Positions 17,552 to 24,687 of a stretch of DNA of 64,000 nt are shown here, piece after piece. Below the pieces are notes generated by a model, which saw only the letters and a list, made by a program, of their open reading frames with translations, was not told the DNA's origin and did no database searches. The position numbers and the translations under genes are program-made. Numbering within the stretch: position 1 is the stretch's first letter; each line of letters opens with the position of its first letter. The stretch comes from Hoylesella nanceiensis DSM 19126 = JCM 15639 (GTDB taxonomy: Bacteria > Bacteroidota > Bacteroidia > Bacteroidales > Bacteroidaceae): positions 1-64,000 of the forward strand of contig NZ_KB904334.1 of the NCBI RefSeq assembly GCF_000379965.1, given 5' to 3'.

Positions 17552-17769
17552 ACTGAAAAAGATTTTACTATAAAGTAGTATATTTTTAACATATATCATT
17601 TTATTAATACATTTACAACTAACTTATATCATTTCAACTATTTACAGAGATTACACTATCAAATGAAAGATTATTGAATAAAAGATGCATATAAATTCAA
17701 TAAAAGAAAGAGAACAAAAGAAATTGAAACAAATATCAAAATTTATGTTTAGAAATAGAGAAAAATAAA

Positions 17770-17777
17770 TATATTTG
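17770..17777 (+). promoter_or_regulatory. Predicted -7 element for the secreted T9SS-like protein
   Basis: TATATTTG matches TAnnTTTG. It would give a 5' leader of about 160 nt before the ATG at 17946. Confidence 0.45.
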
Positions 17778-17945
17778 CAAACAAATAGAAACTTTTATAA
17801 CAAGAAGGGACGTCTTTAATATCGTTATTTATATGATAATAGTTGATGAACTTTGATGTAATAAAAAGCAAAGAGAGAGTGATTGATTCGCTATTGCATT
17901 TCTATTTCCAATTCATTTACTAACAAATACAAATTGTTTTTGCTT

Positions 17946-19745
17946 ATGAAGAAAAGACTTTTACCCTTTTTGGTAGGTTCCCTACTAACATTTTCACCCG
18001 TTGTTGCAACGCCAACACAAAACCAAACATTGCCTCTTACAGAGCAAGACGCTAACGAAAAAGGCTCATTAGTGATCACTCACGACCCTATTAAGCGTGT
18101 AGAAGGATTCGTGCGAGCATCTACTTTGGTCACCACGCTACACATTAAGGCAACCAATATCACATCAGAAGTGACCTTAGAGCTTACTGGTGCAGATAAA
18201 ACCAATTTCACATTAGGGAAGACAAAGCTAGATGCTGGCACTTGGGAACAAGACGTTAAGGTGAGTTACGACCCCATAAAGGTAAAAAGTCACAAAGCAA
18301 CTATCATTGTAGATTGCCCTTCTTTGCCCGAAGCATCAACTACAATTGCTATTGAAGGCATTGCAGTTGATAAGAACAATCCCCCAACATTCGCTGTAAC
18401 CCCACAGACTTTAGAAACATTTACATGCGAAGAGAAGAAGACTGTTACCCAAACTATCAATATAACATCGCAGAATTTGGCTGAAAACATACAGGTTTAT
18501 CCAACCCAAAAGCATGTTTTCAAGGTGAGCAGTGCATCTGTTTACCGCAATCTTCCAGGCAGAGTGGTAGTTACTTTCGCTCCTCTTAAAGCAGGAGAGT
18601 ACAAAGATACGCTTGTACTTCACACTTATGGCGGACAAGATGTACGCATTCCGCTTGTGGGAAGAGCCACTGCTGCATCGCAAGTTGTGGAGAAAGAGGG
18701 TACTGAATTGGTGTTAGACACTTCTAATCCACTTCGTGTTTTGAACGAAACATTTAGCAATCAACCTAAAAACAAGCCACTTACATTGACTGGTTGGGTG
18801 AACAATGCCACCAAAGGAACAAGAGCTTGGTGGGGATTTAAAACCCTAAGTTACGACAAAACACCTGATGAAGAGGTGGCAAAGGTAACTGGTTTCGACT
18901 CAAAAGTGGAATATGGATCAGAAACTCCTTGCGAAATGCTTCTTGTTACACCTGCTCTCGACTTTAAAAACGCCGCTTCTAAAATCTTTACTATCCGTTT
19001 AAGAGGCGACCTTTTACAAGATAATATGACCGACACACTAAGAGTTTATTATATAGAAAAAGACGGAGACAAGATCTATAAGTTACCTATTGAGGGCTTT
19101 AAGATACCTAATACAAAGGACGAATCGGGCGAATGGAAAGAATACCACATCGACTTTACCGACCAACCTCTTGCTGATGTGTTCTTCATTGGATTTGGTT
19201 TTGTAGGCACAAGAGGTGCAACCAGTTCTGCAACTTATTTCATCGACGACATATCTTTTGGTAGAACAGACCTTCCTGTCATAACTCCTTCGGCTCAAAA
19301 GCTCGAACTTACCACTCCATTAGGTGAGCAAAAGAACTTTACCGAGGTTCAAGTTACAACCAAAAACACTAAAGAACCCGTTAAACTAACATTGTCGGGA
19401 CGCCATAAAAGCAAGTTCAAATTGTCTGAAAAAGAACTTCCAAAAGAAGGTGGTTCATTCTATGTGGCTTTCAAATCTAATGTAAATGGTGCGCATTTTG
19501 CAACTGTTAAACTCACATCTCGTGGTGCTGCCGACCAATATATCGAACTTGTTGCACTCAATGGCAATGTAACTGCTATTTCAGACGTGCCTACTCTCGA
19601 TTCTGAGGCTGTGGTTTACGACCTCAATGGCAACGTGGTGACTACCACAAATACCAGCAACCTCGATGAATTAAAGGCACAACTTCAACGTGGAATTTAT
19701 ATTATAAAGACCAAAGACGCTACCTTTAAAGTAAGAGTCAACTAA
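17946..19745 (+). CDS. Secreted multidomain protein with T9SS-like C-terminal sorting tail
   Basis: The start at 17946 (MKKRLLPFLVGSLL) gives a clean type I signal peptide; a longer frame from 17883 adds 21 residues in front of it. The mature protein has Ig-like beta-sandwich repeats in the first ~250 residues (KVSYDPIKVKSHKATIIV, then VVTFAPLKAGEYKDTLVL, an ASH/choice-of-anchor style pattern). A jelly-roll-like central domain runs from about 265 to 450 (VLNETFSNQP...GWVNN...YFIDDISFG, choice-of-anchor J type), followed by another Ig-like repeat. The last ~60 residues (AVVYDLNGNVV...LQRGIYIIKTKDATFKVRVN) match the Por-secretion tail used by the type IX system. Its function is unknown; binding or scaffolding at the cell surface is inferred. 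Confidence 0.75.
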   Translation: MKKRLLPFLVGSLLTFSPVVATPTQNQTLPLTEQDANEKGSLVITHDPIKRVEGFVRASTLVTTLHIKATNITSEVTLELTGADKTNFTLGKTKLDAGTWEQDVKVSYDPIKVKSHKATIIVDCPSLPEASTTIAIEGIAVDKNNPPTFAVTPQTLETFTCEEKKTVTQTINITSQNLAENIQVYPTQKHVFKVSSASVYRNLPGRVVVTFAPLKAGEYKDTLVLHTYGGQDVRIPLVGRATAASQVVEKEGTELVLDTSNPLRVLNETFSNQPKNKPLTLTGWVNNATKGTRAWWGFKTLSYDKTPDEEVAKVTGFDSKVEYGSETPCEMLLVTPALDFKNAASKIFTIRLRGDLLQDNMTDTLRVYYIEKDGDKIYKLPIEGFKIPNTKDESGEWKEYHIDFTDQPLADVFFIGFGFVGTRGATSSATYFIDDISFGRTDLPVITPSAQKLELTTPLGEQKNFTEVQVTTKNTKEPVKLTLSGRHKSKFKLSEKELPKEGGSFYVAFKSNVNGAHFATVKLTSRGAADQYIELVALNGNVTAISDVPTLDSEAVVYDLNGNVVTTTNTSNLDELKAQLQRGIYIIKTKDATFKVRVN

Positions 19746-19809
19746 ACAATTCAAATTAAATAGAAGATTTTTTCTTCACATATCCGAATCTCTAAGGTAC
19801 CAATAGGTG

Positions 19810-19847
19810 AAAGACTTTACGGCTTTTAAGCTGTAAAGTCTTTTTTC
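19810..19847 (+). terminator. Rho-independent terminator of the T9SS-like gene
   Basis: AAAGACTTTACGGCTT pairs with AAGCTGTAAAGTCTTT (one G-U pair) across a 2-nt loop and runs into a T tract. Confidence 0.88.
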
Positions 19848-19952
19848 TTTGTCTGCCAGTCGCTCCTTTATTCAACGTTCTTACCATCCAATTTCGATGC
19901 TAAAGAAACCACATGCAATGAGGCTCCAACACAAGCGTAGAATCATCACGTT

Positions 19953-20040
19953 ACAATGGCTATGCTTTTGCATTGAAAAAGCATAGCTTTTAGCTCCTAA
20001 AAGCTATGACATTGCGAGCTAAAAAGAATGCTTTTAAAAG
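19953..20040. repeat. 22-bp periodic intergenic repeat array, locus E (4 units)
   Basis: Units begin at 19953, 19975, 19997 and 20019, exactly 22 bp apart. Examples are GAAAAAGCATAGCTTTTAGC and CTAAAAGCTATGACATTGCG. Confidence 0.85.
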
Positions 20041-20211
20041 AGAAAGAAAAAAGAGCCGCCGAGCATAAGCCCAACAACTCTTTCTTCCTATAATAGTTTC
20101 ATGATACAGATTTCTTATTATTAATGAGAGACTACTATGCAAATTTAAGAATTAGCAGTTCTTTTGTCTTTCAAAGATCATGCACTTGTCATTCAATGCA
20201 CGTCTTAATAA

Positions 20212-20290
20212 GAGCAAAAAAGCCCGATAAAAGATTGCAAAAGATGAACGATTTTGGGAACATTGTGCCACATTGCGTTCTTTTATCGGG
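20212..20290 (-). terminator. Terminator at the end of the PUL operon
   Basis: On the minus strand CCCGATAAAAGA and TCTTTTATCGGG form a 12-bp stem around a ~44-nt loop, followed by CTTTTTTGC. It lies just after the GH3 gene. Confidence 0.6.
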
Positions 20291-20309
20291 AAAACAAAAA
20301 ACCTAAAAA

Positions 20310-22580
20310 TTATTCAATTGCTTTGTTTAATCGCACAGAGCAGGTTTGAAGATCTTCGCTGTTAGGACCTGTCATGATTGTAAATTCGCCTGGCTCTACC
20401 ACATATTTCATGTCGTTGGTATAGAAACCAAGGTCTTTTGCATTCACGTCAAGTTCCACTTCAACGCTCTGTTTCTTTGCAATAAACACCTTTTTAAATG
20501 CCTTAAGCTCTTTCACAGGACGCACCATTGATGCTACTTTGTCGGCAACATATAGCTGAACGATCTCTTCTCCGTCAACATCTCCTGTGTTTGTAACACG
20601 CACTTTCACCTTAAGGTTACCTTTGCTGTCGAATGTAGGAGCACATTTTGGAGCGTCATACTTATAGGTTGTGTAGCTAAGTCCGAAGCCAAAGGGAAAG
20701 AGATTGGCATTCTTTAGGTCGATATGACGCACAGTTGAGCTATGTTCCATATCGCCTGGACGACCCGAACGCTTGTAATTATAGTAGTTAGGAATTTGTC
20801 CTTCGTGTTGAGGGAACGATGTTGTGAGCTTCGCAGAAGGGTTATAATCACCCGTTAAGACATCTGCAAGCGCATTACCTGTTTGTGTTCCAAGGAACCA
20901 ACTTTCTATAATTGCATTCGAATACTTCATTACATTGGTAAGAACAAGTGGACGACCGTTCATCAATACCACCACAACAGGTTTTCCTGTTGCAGCCAAA
21001 CGCTCGAGCAATTGCTCTTGAACTCCTGGCAAGTTAAGCTTCGCTCTACTGCGAGACTCACCACTCATAAGTGCCTTTTCGCCCATAACAGCAATGATCA
21101 CATCGCTTTCTTGAGCCACTTTCACAGCCTCATCGAAGCCAGAAGTGTCTTCGCCTGCAAAGTCACAACCCTTAGCATAGTTTACAACCACTTTGTCGTT
21201 CCATTTATTTTTCAATCCTTGTTGAACCGAAACAACATCGTTGGGCAATCCAAAAGCTTTCCAAGAACCAAGTAGTTCTGCCTGATTAGCAGCCAAAGGA
21301 CCTACAAGAGCCACTTTTTTTACGTTGCTCTTCAAAGGCAAGATGTTATCTTTATTTTGAAGAAGAACAATTGAACGCTGTGCAGCTTTGCGTGCTAATG
21401 CCATCACGTTGTCTGACATTATTTCTTTTTTCTCACGTGATTCGTCGCAGAAACGATAAGGGTCTGTAAACAAACCAAGTTTGTATTTCACTGCAAGAAT
21501 GCGATAAACCGATTCGTTAATCACATCCATCGACATCTGTTTGTCTTTCACAGCTTCTTTTAAATATTTGTTATAGACACCATCTGTCATGTTCATATCC
21601 ACACCAGCATTAAGTGCTAACACAGCAGCTCCTTTATCATTATCAACCACTCCTTGTGTAGTGAGCTGTTGAACTCCATTCCAGTCGCTCACAACAAAAC
21701 CCTTAAAGTTCCATTGTTTGCGAAGGATATCGGTTAAAAGCCATTTGCTTCCATGAGCAGGAAGGCCGTTTACATCGTTAAAAGCCGCCATAAATGTTTG
21801 CACACCAGCATCTACACAGGCTTTGTAAGGAGGCAAATAAACCTCGGCAAGTGTAGAGTTCGACATATCAACGGGTGCATAATCACGTCCAGCTTGTGGT
21901 GCTCCGTAGGCTGCAAAGTGCTTAGCACAAGCCAAAACAGAATTGGGTTGCCACAAGTTCCATTGAAAACCCTTTACACGTTGTTGTGCTATTACGCAAC
22001 CAAGATAGGTATCTTCGCCCGCACCTTCAACCACTCTACCCCATCGAGGGTCTCTTGCTATATCCACCATTGGCGCAAATGTCCAGTGAATACCAGAGGC
22101 AGAAGCTTCGATAGATGCAGCTTTTGCGGTTTCATACATCAAATCTAAGTCCCAAGAACATGCCTCAGCAAGAGGTGTTGGGAAGATGGTTCGATAGCCA
22201 TGAATAACGTCGTATGCAAAAAGAATAGGTATTTTCAAACGAGAAACACTCATATTCTTCTCTTGAATCTTTTTGATTTTTTGCACACCACCAATATTCA
22301 AGATAGAGCCTACCGCTCCTTTTGATAGCAAAGAGTCTGACAATGCTTCGCTTTGTGGACCCGTTAAGAGGTCGTGTCCCACATATTGTGAGAGCTGACC
22401 AATCTTCTCTTCTAAAGTCATTCGACTCATCAAAGATTTGATAAAACGGTCCATTTCTTTTTTATTCGATGTCGTTTGCACAACAGATGAGCTGGGCACA
22501 GCGTATTGCTGCGCCATTGTTGTGCCCGAACTCATCAAAAAGAGAGGTAATATATAATAAAGATATTTCTTCTTAAACAT
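20310..22580 (-). CDS. bglX: GH3 family beta-glucosidase (BglX-like)
   Basis: This 756-residue exo-acting glycosidase carries a type I signal peptide (cleaved near ...TTMAQQ), so it is expected in the periplasm. The first domain (about 40-380) is a TIM barrel with KHFAAYG and the nucleophile Asp299 in GFVVSDWNG. The second (about 400-640) is the alpha/beta sandwich with GE-ALMSGESRSR, whose Glu508 is the likely acid/base. A fibronectin-type-III-like domain closes the protein (about 665-750). Its length is typical of GH3 BglX enzymes. It is the last gene of the PUL operon, 15 bp after the SusE/F-like gene. It would remove beta-linked glucose from oligosaccharides imported by the SusCD pairs. 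The exact linkage is inferred. Confidence 0.9.
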   Translation of the reverse strand: MFKKKYLYYILPLFLMSSGTTMAQQYAVPSSSVVQTTSNKKEMDRFIKSLMSRMTLEEKIGQLSQYVGHDLLTGPQSEALSDSLLSKGAVGSILNIGGVQKIKKIQEKNMSVSRLKIPILFAYDVIHGYRTIFPTPLAEACSWDLDLMYETAKAASIEASASGIHWTFAPMVDIARDPRWGRVVEGAGEDTYLGCVIAQQRVKGFQWNLWQPNSVLACAKHFAAYGAPQAGRDYAPVDMSNSTLAEVYLPPYKACVDAGVQTFMAAFNDVNGLPAHGSKWLLTDILRKQWNFKGFVVSDWNGVQQLTTQGVVDNDKGAAVLALNAGVDMNMTDGVYNKYLKEAVKDKQMSMDVINESVYRILAVKYKLGLFTDPYRFCDESREKKEIMSDNVMALARKAAQRSIVLLQNKDNILPLKSNVKKVALVGPLAANQAELLGSWKAFGLPNDVVSVQQGLKNKWNDKVVVNYAKGCDFAGEDTSGFDEAVKVAQESDVIIAVMGEKALMSGESRSRAKLNLPGVQEQLLERLAATGKPVVVVLMNGRPLVLTNVMKYSNAIIESWFLGTQTGNALADVLTGDYNPSAKLTTSFPQHEGQIPNYYNYKRSGRPGDMEHSSTVRHIDLKNANLFPFGFGLSYTTYKYDAPKCAPTFDSKGNLKVKVRVTNTGDVDGEEIVQLYVADKVASMVRPVKELKAFKKVFIAKKQSVEVELDVNAKDLGFYTNDMKYVVEPGEFTIMTGPNSEDLQTCSVRLNKAIE

Positions 22581-22595
22581 TATCTTCAGTTCTTA

Positions 22596-24665
22596 TTATT
22601 TTGTTGTTATTGTTGCTTTTAAAGTATCGAAATTGATATTGATTGTTGTGCCAGACTTCCAAGAGTAATCCTTATTTGGTTCAGGATCACCATGCTTACG
22701 ATAGTAGATCTCTCCTGTTTCAGGATTAATAGCCATTTCGTGCTTCCAGAAAGAGAAGTCGGGTTTGCCCAAAGTGCTGAAGAATGGAATGACAGGGTTA
22801 AGTCTTAAACGACCATTTGCAGGTAGAGTACCAGTCATTGAGCGTTTGTCTGCACTCAAAGTAAATGCCCATTCTTTTTCTTCCCACTTGTTAACAGCAG
22901 CTCCAATAGCATATAATTCGAGTGGTTGTATGCACACTGTTCTTGTATTCAAATCAACATACACCATATATATACCATCATCTGGAATAATAGCCTTATT
23001 GTTCTTCACCTCAAAGCCAACTGCATGGTCTAATGAAACGAACTCACCACGACCAAATACTTTTTCTGTTGAGAAGCGAAGAGCTTCGCCCTTTTCAAAG
23101 TAATGGATATAATACCAGCGGTATTTCTCACTGAATGAACGTTGGAAACCTTGTACATTTTGAGAACCCCAGTTCATATTTCCTAAACGAGAAGATATCA
23201 AATAAACCGCAGATGGAGTGTTTGGCACATCTTTATCGTTAAGAGTTACATCTAAATGTCCTTTATTGTTTTCTACATCTACACTTACCTTGACGCCTTT
23301 TACCACAGGAACTGGCTCGAAGCCCTTATCGTTTAAGCCTTTGTAAACGATCTTATCATTATAGATATTGAAGGTCATTGAGTTCCAATCTCTATCGTTA
23401 AAACGTGAAGTTGCATAGAGTTGTAATGCGCCTTCGGCTGTTGTTGTGGTAGAGAATACATTACCCTTAGATGTAAGAGCAACCTCGCTTCCTCCAAAGC
23501 ACTCGCCTATTCCACTGATAGAAGGTTGTTCTAATGCAATAACCTTTCTGTGTAAGTCTACGTAAAGGAGATAAGTTCCGCTCTTTTCTACAGTATAAAC
23601 ACCATTACCTGCAGAGGTTAAGCCTACAACATTATCGAGAGCTGCAAAAGTTTCTGTGCCTTGTTGGGTCTTAGTTAAAGAAATCTTTTGTTGAGCTTGT
23701 AGAGTTACAAAACGCCAGAAAGAGCCGTTTCCTAACGAACCAACAGGGGCAAGTTCTAATGAATGAGAAGAAGTAGCAGAGCCATTGCCACTCACTTGCG
23801 CAAACAATGTATGTGTGTAGTTGGTTGGTTCTGGTTCAATCAACTCTTCACCTTCAATCTTTCCTGAGAAACGTCCATCTAAAATGCTATATTGAACGCT
23901 CATAATATAATTACCTTTATGTGCTAAACGCAAGGCAATGTCTGAAGTTGAGGTCAACGATTGATATTCGTTTGTAAGTAGATTGGTTTTCAATGTTCCG
24001 CCCATACCAGTGAGTTGAGCATTGAGTTGATAGTTTTCTGTGTCTGACAAACGAATGGTTTGCAATGAATCGGCTACAATTGAGAACATATACTCTGTTG
24101 CTTGGAAAGCTTGTTTGTCGGTACTTGTGCTCCAAGTAACAACGTGTGTGAGTTTATCATACGACATATTATCGAATGACAACTCCTTTGCTCCGCTTTC
24201 GTTCAATGCAAAAGAGCTCTTAATTTGAAGCTGATAAGGAATGACGGTGATTTCATTTAGAGGCTTGTTATAAACCACTTTATAGAAACCATCACGACTA
24301 ACGGTGATGTCTGCACCACCTTCTACAAGTTTAGAAGTTGCAGTTTTTCCATTAGCAGCAGCGAAATTGTCTTTCACTCCGTATTTCTTTGCCTTGCCAT
24401 TTGCATCGACAACAGAAAGAGAGAAACCGCCTTCTTGAGTTAACCACGCATCGATTTGTAAAAGAGTGCTATCTTTTAACTCTTGAAGTTTTGCCTTAGG
24501 AACCTCATAAGTGAACTCAGTTGAAGAGCCTTTAATATAAAGTCCTTCCTTAATATTTGTCTCTTCGGCAAATCCAATATTGTTTTCTACACAACCTTGA
24601 ACAAGGAATAACCCCATCATGAGGCAGAAGGTTGCACATATTTTATATAAACTATATTTTTTCAT
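22596..24665 (-). CDS. SusE/SusF-like surface glycan-binding lipoprotein
   Basis: This 689-residue lipoprotein has lipobox VQGC (Cys25). The body consists of repeated all-beta domains with recurring patterns such as FWRFVTLQAQQKISLTK..., GVYTVEKSGTYLLYVDL and GIYMVYVDLNTRTVCI, which resemble the tandem starch-binding-like modules of SusE/SusF proteins. No catalytic motif is recognised. It sits between the SusD-GH16 gene (22 bp upstream) and the GH3 gene (15 bp downstream), the usual place for a surface glycan-binding protein. A role in holding the target glycan at the cell surface is inferred; aromatic residues suitable for sugar stacking are frequent (FWKHEM, YRWYYIHYF). Confidence 0.8.
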   Translation of the reverse strand: MKKYSLYKICATFCLMMGLFLVQGCVENNIGFAEETNIKEGLYIKGSSTEFTYEVPKAKLQELKDSTLLQIDAWLTQEGGFSLSVVDANGKAKKYGVKDNFAAANGKTATSKLVEGGADITVSRDGFYKVVYNKPLNEITVIPYQLQIKSSFALNESGAKELSFDNMSYDKLTHVVTWSTSTDKQAFQATEYMFSIVADSLQTIRLSDTENYQLNAQLTGMGGTLKTNLLTNEYQSLTSTSDIALRLAHKGNYIMSVQYSILDGRFSGKIEGEELIEPEPTNYTHTLFAQVSGNGSATSSHSLELAPVGSLGNGSFWRFVTLQAQQKISLTKTQQGTETFAALDNVVGLTSAGNGVYTVEKSGTYLLYVDLHRKVIALEQPSISGIGECFGGSEVALTSKGNVFSTTTTAEGALQLYATSRFNDRDWNSMTFNIYNDKIVYKGLNDKGFEPVPVVKGVKVSVDVENNKGHLDVTLNDKDVPNTPSAVYLISSRLGNMNWGSQNVQGFQRSFSEKYRWYYIHYFEKGEALRFSTEKVFGRGEFVSLDHAVGFEVKNNKAIIPDDGIYMVYVDLNTRTVCIQPLELYAIGAAVNKWEEKEWAFTLSADKRSMTGTLPANGRLRLNPVIPFFSTLGKPDFSFWKHEMAINPETGEIYYRKHGDPEPNKDYSWKSGTTININFDTLKATITTK

Positions 24666-24687
24666 GTTGATGTTTTATCTATCAATA

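Larger units (their letters stand above)
14562..17620. repeat. Tandem duplication, copy 2
   Basis: This is the second copy of the unit at 11503-14561. The left junction at 14562 is sharp. The right end is set by alignment of diverged AT-rich leader sequence and is uncertain by tens of bases. Confidence 0.85.
17299..17945. other. Divergent intergenic region
   Basis: No gene is seen. It contains the minus-strand promoter of the second LRR operon (17518-17551), the diverged end of the duplication, and the plus-strand -7 element of the next gene at 17770-17777. Confidence 0.6.
19746..20309. other. Intergenic region between convergent genes
   Basis: It contains a terminator at 19810-19847, repeat array E at 19953-20040 and a PUL terminator on the minus strand at 20212-20290. 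No gene is seen. Confidence 0.65.

Noticed and set aside
11503-17620. Insertion sequence or transposon as cause of the duplication
   Set aside because: No transposase gene, terminal inverted repeats or target-site duplication was seen at the junctions; simple tandem duplication or recombination fits better.
20346-22148. Plus-strand open frames opposite the GH3 gene
   Set aside because: The minus-strand frame has full GH3 motifs; the opposite frames lack any domain pattern.
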